64,000 nucleotides of DNA, taken from NCBI RefSeq assembly GCF_019969725.1, contig NZ_JAHXYW010000007.1, positions 1 to 64,000 of the forward strand. Direction: 5' to 3'. The notes below the pieces were generated by a model. The model did not search any database, had not been told where the DNA came from, and saw only the letters and a program-made list of their open reading frames with translations. Positions 31,020 to 40,495 of this stretch are shown one piece after another; positions within the stretch are counted from its first letter, which is position 1; every line of letters starts with the position of its first letter. This DNA comes from Neobacillus bataviensis (GTDB lineage Bacteria > Bacillota > Bacilli > Bacillales_B > DSM-18226). Made by a program: the position numbers and the translations under genes.

Positions 31020-31604
31020 GTGTCAGAAAATATTGAAATCGAATTTAAAAATATGCTGACCAAAGCGGAATATGAAAACTTGCTTAAAAAATTTAACATA
31101 GATTATAAGCAAATTATCACTCAAGAAAACCATTATTTTGATACTCCAAGTTTTTCCTTAAAAGCAACATCCTCGGCATTACGCATTCGTAAAAAAAAGA
31201 ATACTTACGAAATGACACTTAAGCAGCCTGCTAAAGTTGGTCTTCTTGAAACAAATCAAACTTTAACCGAAGAAGAAGCATATCATGCTATTCATTTTGG
31301 GAATTTACCATTTGGAAAAATTAAAGATATTTTAAAAGAAAATGGTATTTCTATTTCTGAATTGGAATACTTTGGATCTTTGGTAACAAATAGGGCAGAA
31401 ACTGATTATAAAAAAGGATTACTCGTCTTAGATCACAGCATTTATTTACAGCATGAAGATTATGAATTAGAATTCGAGGCGGAAAACTATGAGGAAGGAA
31501 AGCAGGTTTTTCAAGAACTCCTTCATGATTACCATGTTCCAGAGCGAAAAACAGAAAATAAAATCCAGCGTTTTTATAGGCAAAAACATGAAATTAATAA
31601 GTAA
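31020..31604 (+). CDS. yjbK: CYTH-domain protein YjbK
   Basis: 194 residues, starting at GTG 31020 with GGAAGGA upstream. The N-terminal EIEFKNMLT is the CYTH signature ExExK; LRIRKKKNTYEMTLKQP carries the basic residues lining the triphosphate tunnel, and YELEFEAEN the metal-binding acids. Family members are inorganic triphosphatases or adenylate cyclases; a tripolyphosphatase role is most likely. Divergent from yjbL-yjbM. Confidence 0.9.
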   Translation: MSENIEIEFKNMLTKAEYENLLKKFNIDYKQIITQENHYFDTPSFSLKATSSALRIRKKKNTYEMTLKQPAKVGLLETNQTLTEEEAYHAIHFGNLPFGKIKDILKENGISISELEYFGSLVTNRAETDYKKGLLVLDHSIYLQHEDYELEFEAENYEEGKQVFQELLHDYHVPERKTENKIQRFYRQKHEINK

Positions 31605-31674
31605 AAAACATCCTGCTTGTATACATTAAATAACATGTGCACCTCAATAAATTAGCATTTTCAAGGCTATTTAT

Positions 31675-31703
31675 TTGAGATATGAAAAATGCATTGCTAC
31701 AAT
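31675..31703 (+). promoter_or_regulatory. Sigma-A-type promoter of yjbI-yjbH
   Basis: TTGAGA (31675-31680) and TACAAT (31698-31703) are separated by 17 bases, 35 bases upstream of the yjbI start. Confidence 0.75.
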
Positions 31704-31737
31704 AAAACATACAAAAGTACTAAAAGGAGTTGTCAAC

Positions 31738-32148
31738 ATGATTGAGAAAAAGCTTACACCATTCGAAGCCATTGGGGAAGAAACTCTACACCGGCTTGTG
31801 GATACTTTTTATGGCCTTGTTGCACAACATCCTGATCTTGCACCAATATTCCCAAATGAATTTACCGAAATTGCTCGTAAACAAAAGCAATTCTTAACAC
31901 AATATTTAGGCGGGCCATCACTTTATACTGATGAACATGGTCATCCGATGATGCGGGCACGCCATTTGCCATTTCCAGTTACACCAACCCGTGCCAATGC
32001 GTGGCTTTCATGTATGACTCAAGCAATGGATATAATCGGATTCCAGGGACCAATAAGGGATGAATTTTATTCTCGACTGTATCTTACCGCCCAACATATG
32101 ATAAATACCCCTGATAATAAAGAAAATATTGGTGATGCTCGTGAATAA
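31738..32148 (+). CDS. yjbI: Truncated haemoglobin YjbI
   Basis: 136 residues from ATG 31738 (AAAGGAG upstream). A group II truncated globin: [35 protein letters not shown] with the proximal region [10 protein letters not shown] and the haem-contact Trp in ANAWLSCM. B. subtilis YjbI protects YjbH from oxidation and supports Spx control. It overlaps the next gene, yjbH, by 14 bases, an operon arrangement kept from B. subtilis. Confidence 0.93.
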   Translation: MIEKKLTPFEAIGEETLHRLVDTFYGLVAQHPDLAPIFPNEFTEIARKQKQFLTQYLGGPSLYTDEHGHPMMRARHLPFPVTPTRANAWLSCMTQAMDIIGFQGPIRDEFYSRLYLTAQHMINTPDNKENIGDARE

Positions 32149-33007
32149 TTCTTGGCCTTCAAGCCCTAAGCAGAATTGCCCTGATAAAAAGCCAATTGAA
32201 ATTTATATGTTTATTGATCCTTTATGTCCTGAATGTTGGGCGCTTGAACCGATATTGAAAAAATTGCAAATTGAATATGGTCGTTATTTTTCAATTAAAC
32301 ATGTACTAAGTGGAAGACTGGCTAATTTAAATTTAAGCAGAAAAAAAAGCTATGAGAGCATGGCTGATTTATGGGAGAAAACAGCAAGCAGATCGGGAAT
32401 GTCATGTGATGGAAGCCTTTGGTTAGAAAATCCAGTCGATGCTCCTTATAATGTTTCTATTGCCTTAAAATCTGCAGAACTTCAAGGAAGACGAGCCGGA
32501 ATCCGTTTTTTGCGAAAAATACAGGAGGTATTATTTTTAGAGAAGCGGAATATTTCGGATCTAAAGGTGCTTAAAGATTGTGCAGAAAGTGCCGGCCTTG
32601 ATGTGGAGGAGTTTATCAATGATATGCATTCAGAGAGTGCTGCTAAAGCCTTTCAATGTGATTTAAAGATTACATCAGAAATGGATGTACATGAAATTCC
32701 GACTCTAGTATTTTTTAATGAAAATGTCGAGGATGAGGGGATAAAGATTACTGGGACCTATCCCTATGAGGTTTATGTTCAAATTTTAGAAGAAATGCTA
32801 TCAGAAAAACCAATTCAATCTTCCCCACCTCCATTAGAGACATTTTTGAAGTTTTTTAAATTTGTTGCTTCAAAGGAAATTGCCGTTGTGTATAATATGT
32901 CCATTTCTCAAATTGAAAAAGAAATGAAAAAGCTTCTTTTAAAGCAGATTGTGGAACAAATTCCTGCAAAATACGGAACCTTTTGGAGATATATTGAAGA
33001 AAATTAA
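32135..33007 (+). CDS. yjbH: YjbH, ClpXP adaptor for Spx degradation
   Basis: 290 residues. A DsbA/thioredoxin-like domain with CPEC near residue 31 ([15 protein letters not shown]) and a long helical C-terminal part. YjbH binds Spx and delivers it to ClpXP; disulfide stress releases Spx. The start is uncertain: ATG 32135 is used, with TTG 32129 and GTG 32141 as alternatives and only weak ribosome-binding sequence, which suggests coupling to yjbI. The partner genes spx and mecA are in the same window. A strong terminator follows. Confidence 0.9.
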   Translation: MLVNNSWPSSPKQNCPDKKPIEIYMFIDPLCPECWALEPILKKLQIEYGRYFSIKHVLSGRLANLNLSRKKSYESMADLWEKTASRSGMSCDGSLWLENPVDAPYNVSIALKSAELQGRRAGIRFLRKIQEVLFLEKRNISDLKVLKDCAESAGLDVEEFINDMHSESAAKAFQCDLKITSEMDVHEIPTLVFFNENVEDEGIKITGTYPYEVYVQILEEMLSEKPIQSSPPPLETFLKFFKFVASKEIAVVYNMSISQIEKEMKKLLLKQIVEQIPAKYGTFWRYIEEN

Positions 33008-33034
33008 GTATGTCACTTTTTATTTTCAATAAGA

Positions 33035-33070
33035 GAAAATGCCTTGCAGTCTTGCTGCAAGGCATTTTTC
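33035..33070 (+). terminator. Intrinsic terminator of yjbI-yjbH
   Basis: A 14-bp stem (33035-33048 with 33054-33067) is followed by T residues. Confidence 0.9.
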
Positions 33071-33284
33071 TATTAATACGAACAAAGGGGATGGGAGAAA
33101 TTTTTCACGGTCAAACAAAGGGGTATATGTTTGTAGTGATCAACTTCACGTATTAAATATAGCATGGGGTTTAATAGACTGACAATGAGTTTGTGTGTTA
33201 TTTCACATTATTGTCAAAAAATCATAAATTCAAGAAATGGACAATAAACATACTATTAGATAATTTTAAAAAGGTGGAATTCCT

Positions 33285-33458
33285 TTGAGTAAATTTCCAT
33301 TTATCGTAATGATTCTTTTTATATTGGCTGCATTTTTTCTCCATTTGCTTGCATTGCTTAAAATTTTTCCAATAATGCTTAGTACCCCAATTTTGTTTGT
33401 ATCCATTCTTATTTTTATTTTTTACCTTAATAACCGAAAGCGATTTAAAGGTTTTTAA
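33285..33458 (+). CDS. 57-residue membrane protein with TTG start
   Basis: AAGGTGG lies 7 bases before TTG 33285. The peptide has two hydrophobic segments (FIVMILFILAAFFLHLLALL and TPILFVSILIFIFYL) and a basic end (NNRKRFKGF). A terminator follows directly. It is a single-gene unit between yjbH and pepF. No family recognised. The good ribosome-binding site and Lys/Arg-rich cytoplasmic tail support a real small membrane protein. Confidence 0.62.
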   Translation: MSKFPFIVMILFILAAFFLHLLALLKIFPIMLSTPILFVSILIFIFYLNNRKRFKGF

Positions 33459-33494
33459 AAGAGATGGCGACAATAGTCACCATCCCTTTATTTT
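33457..33494. terminator. Bidirectional terminator between the small membrane gene and pepF
   Basis: GATGG (33463-33467) pairs with CCATC (33480-33484) and GAC with GTC inside. A and T runs flank both sides, serving the plus-strand small gene and the minus-strand pepF. Confidence 0.75.
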
Positions 33495-33496
33495 CC

Positions 33497-35314
33497 TTAT
33501 GATAATAACTGCTCTAATTCATTTAGTTTTTCTTCGAATACCTTACATGCATTTTTTATTGGATCAGCGCTGGTCATATCGACTCCCGCTTTCTTTAACA
33601 CTTCAATCGGATAATCTGAGCTTCCTGCGCTGAGGAAATCAATATATCTTTTGACTGCCGATTCTCCCTCTTCTAGAATTTGCTTGCTTAAGGCAGTAGC
33701 CGCGCTGAAACCAGTTGCGTATTGATAAACGTAGTAATTGTAGTAGAAATGTGGAATTCTAGCCCATTCTAATCCGATTTCCTCATCTATCACAATATCT
33801 TCTTCTCCAAAATATTTTTTGTTTAATGCATAGTAGCTTTCCGTTAAAGATTCTGCTGTTAACGCCTCATTATTTTGGGCTTTTTGATGAATCAAGTGTT
33901 CGAATTCTGCAAACATCGTCTGGCGGAATACAGTTCCTCTAAAGCCTTCTAAATAGTGATTTAAAAGGTAAATCCGCTTTTGTTCATCATCAATCGTCTT
34001 TAATAAATAATCATTTAATAGTGCTTCGTTACAGGTTGAAGCGACTTCAGCCACGAAAATGGAATAGTTTCCATACGGATATGGCTGTGATTTTCTAGTG
34101 TAGTAACTGTGCACAGAATGACCAAACTCATGGGCAAGTGTAAACAAATTGTTCACATTATCCTGCCAGTTCATCAAAATATAAGGGTGAGTCCCATATG
34201 CCCCAGAAGAATACGCGCCACTGCGTTTACCTTTATTTTCATGGACATCGACCCAGCGGCTTTCAAAGCCTTCTTGTAATATCTTTGAGTATTCCTCACC
34301 TAATGGCGCTAACCCCTTAATGATTAAATCTTTTGCTTCTTCGTATTTAATTTCCATTTTCACATCTTTTACAAGTGGTGTATACAAATCATACATATGG
34401 AGCTCATCTATGCCTAGCACTTTTTTACGAAGCTTTATATATCGATGTAATAAATGAAGATTATCAGTTACGGTATTAACAAGGTTGTCATATACACTTT
34501 CAGGTATATTATTAGCAGAAAGGGCTGCATGTCTTGCCGATTCATATTTCCTTATTCTTGCGTTGAAATTATCCTTCTTCACGTTGGCGCTTAGTGTACT
34601 AGAAAAGGTATTTTTAAAATTTCCATATGTTTTATAAACTGCCTTGAAGGCATCACGTCTAACACGCTGATCCTTGCTTTCCAAAAAGCGAATATAGCGG
34701 CCATGTGTGATTTCTACCTCTTCCCCATTTTCATCTTTAATAGATGGGAACTCCAAATCAGCATTATTAAGCATTCCAAACGTATTACTTGATGCATCCA
34801 TTACTTCACCTGCTTCAGCTAGCAAAGCTTCCTGCTCAGCAGACAGTACATGTGGTCTCTGCAAATTAATTTCAGCAATTGCATGCTCATATAGCTTTAA
34901 TTCCGTCTTTTCATTTAAAAAGCTAGTCACTTTGTTTTCATCAATTGCTAGAATTTCAGGAACAATAAAGGCAAGTTGACTAGCTGCTTGAGAATACAGA
35001 GCTTTCATTCTATCGTCTAATCCTTGATAAAAAGAATTTGTCGTATCCTGATCATATCTCATATGGGAATATGTATATAGCCTTCCAATTCGTTCAAGCA
35101 GCTTATCCTGAAATTGAAGAGCTTTATAAAAGGTTTCGGCACTTTCACCCAATTTTCCCTCAAATTCTTTAATACCGGCAATTTGACTTTTTACGTCCTG
35201 AAACTCTTTTTCCCAATCCTGGTCATTGGAAAAAATATCTTCTAATTTCCATGTATCTTCAACGGGAATCTCACTTCTTAATGGTAGCGATTTTACAGCT
35301 GCCTCATTTGCCAT
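33497..35314 (-). CDS. pepF: Oligoendopeptidase F
   Basis: 605 residues of the M3 metallopeptidase family. The zinc motif is HEFGHSVH near residue 390, with the third ligand Glu in EVASTCNEALL. It cleaves peptides of about 7-17 residues in the cytoplasm; in B. subtilis YjbG overexpression affects sporulation signalling by degrading PhrA peptide. It may process peptides imported by the Opp and App systems encoded nearby. Ribosome-binding signal GGAGGATG precedes ATG 35314. Full length. Confidence 0.95.
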   Translation of the reverse strand: MANEAAVKSLPLRSEIPVEDTWKLEDIFSNDQDWEKEFQDVKSQIAGIKEFEGKLGESAETFYKALQFQDKLLERIGRLYTYSHMRYDQDTTNSFYQGLDDRMKALYSQAASQLAFIVPEILAIDENKVTSFLNEKTELKLYEHAIAEINLQRPHVLSAEQEALLAEAGEVMDASSNTFGMLNNADLEFPSIKDENGEEVEITHGRYIRFLESKDQRVRRDAFKAVYKTYGNFKNTFSSTLSANVKKDNFNARIRKYESARHAALSANNIPESVYDNLVNTVTDNLHLLHRYIKLRKKVLGIDELHMYDLYTPLVKDVKMEIKYEEAKDLIIKGLAPLGEEYSKILQEGFESRWVDVHENKGKRSGAYSSGAYGTHPYILMNWQDNVNNLFTLAHEFGHSVHSYYTRKSQPYPYGNYSIFVAEVASTCNEALLNDYLLKTIDDEQKRIYLLNHYLEGFRGTVFRQTMFAEFEHLIHQKAQNNEALTAESLTESYYALNKKYFGEEDIVIDEEIGLEWARIPHFYYNYYVYQYATGFSAATALSKQILEEGESAVKRYIDFLSAGSSDYPIEVLKKAGVDMTSADPIKNACKVFEEKLNELEQLLS

Positions 35315-35451
35315 CGTCCATCCTCCATTCTATTGTTTTACGAATAACCATACACATACATAATATTCTCCTAATCCTTCCAATTTCCTCTTTTAAGGTT
35401 TGAAAAGAAACGTTTTACCCTTCTATATTATGCCCATAGCCATTATTTCAT

Positions 35452-36648
35452 TTACTGTTTCGCTAACATATTAAGATATTTTTGATTAAAATGCAGCTTT
35501 GCTACTTCCTTTTCGCGATTAGAAGTTGGGATCAATATTTTCCGCTCTAGTTTAAAAGTATTTTCTCCAAGTTCAGTTAAAACCCCAATCCTTTCCAACA
35601 GTTTCAAGTAGGAAATCTCAGCCGAAATTGGATCAAGAGAATCAAGCTGCGGCAAATTTCGCAGTATAATTTCCTTTCGATAGACTCTTTTATTAAAATG
35701 AAAATTTAATTCCTTTAGTGTAAAAGTTTCCTGTGGTTGTTTGTCAGCGAGCAAATCAATAAATAAATATGTTTGCCATATAATGGGAGGTGTTTGTATT
35801 AGAATTGAATGTGGAACATGAAGGCCTATTTCTGGAGGTAATAAAAACATATTTAAATTTCGTTTATATATTTCATGGAGGAAAGAGTTTTGTTTTGGAT
35901 TGGGATGAAGCATCCAATTTAAAATGAACGATTCTTTTTCTTTATTCCAGTTATCTATATTTGTATTGGCTGATAACCTAGGCCCTAATAATCGTTCCAG
36001 ACTAAATTTATCGAGTTGATATATGGAATGTTGAACGAAGGCATTTTTTATTGAGATGGGTTGAATGGATTCTAGGAGATGGAACTGCCTATTTTCGGGG
36101 CAATACGATGGAATAAAGTAATTTTCTTTTGGAGCATTCCGTAAAAATAAATAATCAAAGTTTGACAATGCCACGACATTTCTTCTTTTTTTATGGATAT
36201 GGCTGCTGGCGATAATCCACAACGGGATATATTCATGAGTTAAATAATTGGTCGTTCTCTTGATAAAATCCTTTTCTGGCAATGGAGAACATTGATATTC
36301 CAATGCGTATTTCTCACCCTCATAATGAAACATAATGTCAGGACGCTGCCCAATTTCCTTTTCATAAAACTCTAAAACCGCAGGAATGTTTTGTCCTAAA
36401 AGCCACTGAAAGAGCTGTCGTTTTCCTGCCATATGATTTATGGTTTCATTCTCAAAAAACTCTCGGCATCTCCCGCCACTTTTATGAGCAAAATGAAAAA
36501 TTCGTTGGTCTCCCAATTTTAGCAATACACTTTCCCCGCAGATTGGGCAAATAAATTCTTCTTTGTTACGAAGGGAAATAAGAGTTTCCTTCCTGTAATG
36601 ATAGCCGAGACATACTTGTTTACCTGATTTCGTATTAGCAGTTAACAA
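35452..36648 (-). CDS. coiA: Competence protein CoiA
   Basis: 398 residues, starting at TTG 36648 with AAAGGAGGAG upstream. The N-terminal zinc-finger-like region (FICPICGESVLLKLG, then HFAH) is followed by a PD-(D/E)XK nuclease-like core (RPDIMFHYEGEKYALEYQCS). In competent cells CoiA acts with RecA-dependent recombination of incoming DNA. In B. subtilis (yjbF) it is ComK-controlled. Between cls and pepF here; the mecA-cls-coiA order occurs in many Bacillus species. Confidence 0.9.
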   Translation of the reverse strand: MLTANTKSGKQVCLGYHYRKETLISLRNKEEFICPICGESVLLKLGDQRIFHFAHKSGGRCREFFENETINHMAGKRQLFQWLLGQNIPAVLEFYEKEIGQRPDIMFHYEGEKYALEYQCSPLPEKDFIKRTTNYLTHEYIPLWIIASSHIHKKRRNVVALSNFDYLFLRNAPKENYFIPSYCPENRQFHLLESIQPISIKNAFVQHSIYQLDKFSLERLLGPRLSANTNIDNWNKEKESFILNWMLHPNPKQNSFLHEIYKRNLNMFLLPPEIGLHVPHSILIQTPPIIWQTYLFIDLLADKQPQETFTLKELNFHFNKRVYRKEIILRNLPQLDSLDPISAEISYLKLLERIGVLTELGENTFKLERKILIPTSNREKEVAKLHFNQKYLNMLAKQ

Positions 36649-36711
36649 GATTTTCTCCTCCTTTCACCATTAAGATTCGGCAAAATTTGCTAAAAATCCT
36701 TTTTTTCAATT

Positions 36712-36739
36712 AAAAAACTCGCCATTCGACGAGTTTTTT
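36712..36739 (-). terminator. Intrinsic terminator of the cardiolipin synthase gene
   Basis: AAAAAACTCG (36712-36721) pairs with CGAGTTTTTT (36730-36739), placed just beyond the cls stop codon. Confidence 0.8.
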
Positions 36740-36743
36740 ATCT

Positions 36744-38264
36744 TTATAAGAGTGGAGAAAGCAATCGCGCAGTCGATTCCAGCAATCTAAAGCCAAAATG
36801 CCGCTGCTGAAAGGTTTGTAATTCAAGCTGCTTAGAATGCTTTATGTCATTTAAATATTCAGCCACAAGCTTTTGGGTACTTTCTGTCCTAAATAAGAAA
36901 GCATTGACTTCAAAATTTAAATGAAAGCTTCTCATATCCATATTAGATGTGCCAATTGATGCCAGTTCGTCATCTACAATCACAATTTTACTATGCATAA
37001 AGCCCCTCTCATACTCGTATACTTTTACGCCAGCTTCTAAAAGTTCAGGAAAATACGATCTTGAGGCATGAAACACAATTCGTTTATCAGGCCGATTAGG
37101 CACGAGGAGCCTAACATCAATTCCACTAAGCGCTGCAACTTTTATGGCCGAAAAGATATCCTCATCTGGAATAAAATAAGGGGAAGCAATCCAAACAGAC
37201 TTTTTAGCAGATGCAATCATGGAAAAAAAGATATTTTTTATAACACTCCACTCATTATCAGGACCTCCAGCAATCAGCTGAACTCCACCATGACTTTTAA
37301 AATCAATTTGCGGCGATAAGTATTCAGCGGTTAAAAAACTATGATTGGTCATGTAATACCAATCCTGAAGGAAGATTAATTGCAGTGTTCGAACGGCTTC
37401 CCCCTTCAGCATTAAGTGAGTATCACGCCAAAAGCCTATATCTTTGTCTCTTCCTAAATACTCATCCCCGATATTCAATCCGCCAACAAATCCGATTGTG
37501 CCATCAATTACAATGATTTTCCGATGATTACGGAAATTAAACTTATTATTTAAAAAGGGGAGTTTAACTGGTCCAAAAGTAACCGTTTCGATACCGGCAT
37601 TTTTTAAATCATTTATATATACTTTAGAAAGCTGCCAGGAACCAACTGCATCATATAAAAATCGAACCTTTACCCCCTGCTGCGCTTTTTCAATTAAGAT
37701 ATTTTTAATTTCCTGACCAATCCGATCATGGCGAACAATATAGTATTCTAAATGAATATGGTGCTTAGCCCTTTTTAATTGCTCAATGATATGAAGAAAC
37801 GTTTCTTCTCCATTTGTTAAAATTTTTGTAGAAGTATCAAAGGAAATAGGACTATTGCCTAATTTTTGAGCTAAAGTGAATAATTTCCCCTGATGTTCTC
37901 CTAAAAGATTTAATTTTTCTTCACTTCTTGGATCATTTTCACCTTCAACCGTTAAAAAAGCTTGTTTATCAAGAAAATACTTTTTTCTAAACATCTTCTC
38001 TTTGCGATAATTACGTCCAAACAAAAGATAAAAGATAAACCCGACAAGCGGAAAGCTTCCTAAAACGACGAGCCATGTAATGGTTTGCGTGGGATGACGA
38101 TTTTCTAAAAAGATGACAAATCCAATAAAAATGACTGACAGCGATATTAAAACGCTTAAGAATCCAAGAAGTCCGCTTTCCAATCGATCCTTAAAGAAAA
38201 ACAAAAGTATGGATAAAACTAAAAGAAAGCAAACAACCCTTACAGTGTTTTTCAGTGTCCTCAC
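36744..38264 (-). CDS. cls: Cardiolipin synthase
   Basis: 506 residues. Two N-terminal membrane helices (VVCFLLVLSILLFFF and SVIFIGFVIFL) precede the PLDNc region. Two HKD motifs mark the phospholipase D fold: HRKIIVIDG near 245 and HSKIVIVDD near 425. It joins two phosphatidylglycerols to give cardiolipin and glycerol at the inner membrane. Located between mecA and coiA, an order common outside B. subtilis. It ends in a strong terminator. Confidence 0.95.
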   Translation of the reverse strand: MRTLKNTVRVVCFLLVLSILLFFFKDRLESGLLGFLSVLISLSVIFIGFVIFLENRHPTQTITWLVVLGSFPLVGFIFYLLFGRNYRKEKMFRKKYFLDKQAFLTVEGENDPRSEEKLNLLGEHQGKLFTLAQKLGNSPISFDTSTKILTNGEETFLHIIEQLKRAKHHIHLEYYIVRHDRIGQEIKNILIEKAQQGVKVRFLYDAVGSWQLSKVYINDLKNAGIETVTFGPVKLPFLNNKFNFRNHRKIIVIDGTIGFVGGLNIGDEYLGRDKDIGFWRDTHLMLKGEAVRTLQLIFLQDWYYMTNHSFLTAEYLSPQIDFKSHGGVQLIAGGPDNEWSVIKNIFFSMIASAKKSVWIASPYFIPDEDIFSAIKVAALSGIDVRLLVPNRPDKRIVFHASRSYFPELLEAGVKVYEYERGFMHSKIVIVDDELASIGTSNMDMRSFHLNFEVNAFLFRTESTQKLVAEYLNDIKHSKQLELQTFQQRHFGFRLLESTARLLSPLL

Positions 38265-38294
38265 CTGCCAGAAGCTACAAATTTATTTCATACT

Positions 38295-38323
38295 AAAATA
38301 CCGATTTCAATACTGAAATCGGT
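38295..38323 (-). terminator. Intrinsic terminator of mecA
   Basis: TACCGATTTCA (38299-38309) pairs with TGAAATCGGTA (38313-38323); A residues on the left give a T run in the minus transcript. Confidence 0.85.
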
Positions 38324-38329
38324 ACATGT

Positions 38330-39004
38330 CTAGCTAAAATGTTTCCTTAGTGTTCCAAAAACATCTTCAGAAATTATTTCTTTACCATATTCTTGAATCC
38401 GATGAATCGTAAGTTGGGTTTCATAACCATACTCAAGCAATAGACTTAATAGGTCATCGATTTCATCCTCTTCAAATAAATCTTCCGGAAATTCAGTATA
38501 TAAATAGTATTTCCCTTCAAAATGAAATAGCTGGGTTACTAAATTGTCTAATCCTGAGCGTTTTGATAACATAATTAAATCTTCAAAATCTTTAAAGGCA
38601 AGAATGAACTCCAAAGTTTCTTCTTCGAGTAAAATTTCATCATCGTCACTATGATTTGGACTGAAGTGTTGATCTAAGATTTCTTCAAGTTTTTCATCTA
38701 CTGGCAAATCCTTTAATTTATCATTAGGAATAGGGAGCTCAAACTTTTGGCCATCTTTTGAAAGCTGGGCTTTTGTTACAAGAACCTCTAATCCCTTATC
38801 AAGAGCTTGAACTTGAATCCAAAGCGGGCCTTCAACAACAAACTCCTCTTCATCATGAACTTCATCCATCATTTCCCAAAAGAGTTCTTCGCTTCGTTCG
38901 CGATTGTACCAGATTTCTTCGCGATCAAATCCTCTTTCTTCTATGTCACCATAGGAAATATAAAATTTCACTGTATTTTCGTTAATACGTTCAATCTCCA
39001 ACAT
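38330..39004 (-). CDS. mecA: ClpC adaptor protein MecA
   Basis: 224 residues with GAAGGGAG before ATG 39004. The N-terminal domain (MLEIERINENTVKFYISYGD, then EELFWEMMDEVHDEEEF) binds targets such as ComK; the C-terminal domain (EFILAFKDFEDLIMLSKR, then YYLYTEFPED) binds ClpC. It triggers ComK degradation and also acts in Spx and sigma-factor quality control. Acidic linker in the middle, as usual. Single gene with its own terminator. Confidence 0.95.
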   Translation of the reverse strand: MLEIERINENTVKFYISYGDIEERGFDREEIWYNRERSEELFWEMMDEVHDEEEFVVEGPLWIQVQALDKGLEVLVTKAQLSKDGQKFELPIPNDKLKDLPVDEKLEEILDQHFSPNHSDDDEILLEEETLEFILAFKDFEDLIMLSKRSGLDNLVTQLFHFEGKYYLYTEFPEDLFEEDEIDDLLSLLLEYGYETQLTIHRIQEYGKEIISEDVFGTLRKHFS

Positions 39005-39317
39005 AATCTCTCCCTTCCTTTGTCGATATTGAAGGGACTAAATACCCCCAGCAGATAATGCCAATTAGCATTTACTCAAATAAAAAGGTTTATTCAAATT
39101 TATTTGCTACAAAATGTAAATACTCCTGTACTTTCATTTTATGATATAAGTACTAATAAGGGAAATAAAAAAATCCAAAATCAAAAAATCCATTAAAAGC
39201 CTAATTATTTAAGGAATTTTCAAATTAGGATATTCCTTAAATTATAACAAAACTAAATCAAAATAACAAACATTAGAGATACAAAAAAAGACCTCCAGGC
39301 AATGAAGGTCTTAATAT
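39005..39317. other. Intergenic region spx-mecA with overlapping inverted repeats
   Basis: CCTAATT (39200-39206) can pair with AATTAGG (39223-39229), and TTAAGGAAT (39209-39217) with ATTCCTTAA (39232-39240). The two pairings interleave, so they are mutually exclusive hairpins or a pseudoknot. The rest is AT-rich mecA leader and promoter DNA with no gene seen. The spx terminator forms the right edge. Confidence 0.5.
39283..39312 (-). terminator. Intrinsic terminator of spx
   Basis: AAGACCT (39289-39295) pairs with AGGTCTT (39306-39312), followed on the minus strand by a T run (39283-39289). Confidence 0.85.
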
Positions 39318-39713
39318 TTAGTTAACCATCCGTTGAGCTACTCGCAATTGATAGGTCCTTACTCTTCTAGGCAAGAAACGTCTAATTTCATCCTCATTAT
39401 AGCCGACCTGTAAACGTTTTTCGTCTATGATAATAGGGCGTCTAAGGAGACCTGGATTTTCTTTAATTAATTGAAATAAATCTTGAAGTGGCATATTATC
39501 TAGGTTTACATCTAATTTTTGAAAAGTCTTCGACCTTGTGGATATGATTTCATCTGTTCCATCCTCAGTCATCCGTAGAATTTCCTTAATTTCTTCCATT
39601 GATAATGGTTCCGAAAAGATGTTTCTCTCTTTGTATGGAATCTCATGCTCTTCTAGCCATGATTTAGCTTTACGACATGATGTACAACTTGGTGAAGTGT
39701 ATAATGTTACCAT
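39318..39713 (-). CDS. spx: Global stress regulator Spx
   Basis: 131 residues, the exact usual length. An ArsC-like fold with the redox switch C10-T-S-C13 ([15 protein letters not shown]), and [23 protein letters not shown] with the residues contacting RNA polymerase alpha. Oxidised Spx redirects transcription to thioredoxin and bacillithiol genes; ClpXP with YjbH, encoded 6 kb away, degrades it. A PerR-like box lies upstream. Ribosome-binding signal GAGGAGTG before ATG 39713. Confidence 0.96.
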   Translation of the reverse strand: MVTLYTSPSCTSCRKAKSWLEEHEIPYKERNIFSEPLSMEEIKEILRMTEDGTDEIISTRSKTFQKLDVNLDNMPLQDLFQLIKENPGLLRRPIIIDEKRLQVGYNEDEIRRFLPRRVRTYQLRVAQRMVN

Positions 39714-40269
39714 TCGTTCTTCACACTCCTCTTTAATTTACGATTCATATTTATTAAAACGAAATTAGAAATTTTTAAAGTATACAATGAAAAACAGGAT
39801 AAATAATTAAAATTATTATAAATAAGGAATTTATATCATTTATTATACACCACTGTTTCCAAAAAGGATATCCCTTTTTCAAAAAATGTTAAACACCTAA
39901 AAATTAAGAAAAATGACGTTTCTATCTTATTAGACGAATATTTAGTCTAAAGGTTTCAAAAATATTTACAAATTAACGTTAGAATTTTTTTTTACCGAAT
40001 CATTTTGTATACAATAATTTTCGTGACTAGCTTCCGCTTTTGGGAGGGCATTTTAAAAATTTTAGAAAAAAATTACTAACCTATTGAAACTCGCCATAAA
40101 AAGCCATAAGCGCATTCTCAATTAAAAATCCGAAATGAAAACGCATACATTCCAGCAGTGAACTTTGGAAAGTGGGTGTTTATTTTCCTCTTCCCTTAAG
40201 TTGTAACTTCTTTTAAAATAGAAATGGAGGGATTTAAGTTTTGCATTGCAAAAATTGGAGGGTGTTTCT
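39714..40269. other. Long AT-rich intergenic region with spx promoter elements
   Basis: No gene is supported in these 556 bases. The left part carries the spx leader, a PerR-like box and, on the minus strand, a TATAAT -10 (39842-39847). A palindrome AAAAAGGATATCC(C)TTTTT lies near 39862-39880. In B. subtilis spx has several promoters including one repressed by PerR and YodB, which fits a long control region. The right part should hold the promoter for the 40270 gene, not identified. Confidence 0.55.
39807..39821 (-). promoter_or_regulatory. PerR-box-like sequence upstream of spx
   Basis: TTAAAATTATTATAA differs from the PerR consensus TTATAATNATTATAA at one defined position. It lies 94 bases upstream of the spx start. 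PerR control of spx is known in B. subtilis, which supports the match; AT-rich background lowers confidence. Confidence 0.55.
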
Positions 40270-40455
40270 ATGGGTGCTTACATAACTGATTTAACGATTG
40301 TTGCTTTATTAATTGTTGGGATTACAGCCCTTATGGGTGTCATAACAAACAGTTTTGGAGAAAAGGTCTTTGGAGGAAAACGCCGCACTGAATTTACAGA
40401 TCAGGGTGCTAAATTTCAAACTGGTTGGAAAAATGTCGGTGGCAACAGAAAATGA
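40270..40455 (+). CDS. 61-residue hypothetical membrane protein
   Basis: TTGGAGGGTG precedes ATG 40270. One hydrophobic segment (LTIVALLIVGITALMGVI) and a basic, Gly/Asn-rich C-terminal tail (GGKRRTEFTDQGAKF, ending GGNRK). A strong bidirectional terminator follows and separates it from the opp operon. The long upstream region suggests regulation. No family recognised. Confidence 0.65.
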   Translation: MGAYITDLTIVALLIVGITALMGVITNSFGEKVFGGKRRTEFTDQGAKFQTGWKNVGGNRK

Positions 40456-40461
40456 TTTAAG

Positions 40462-40495
40462 AAAAAACGATCTCAAAGTTGAGATCGTTTTTTTT
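40462..40495. terminator. Bidirectional terminator between the small membrane gene and oppF
   Basis: AAAAAACGATCTCA pairs with TGAGATCGTTTTTT around a few loop bases; A and T runs on both sides serve both genes. Confidence 0.88.
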
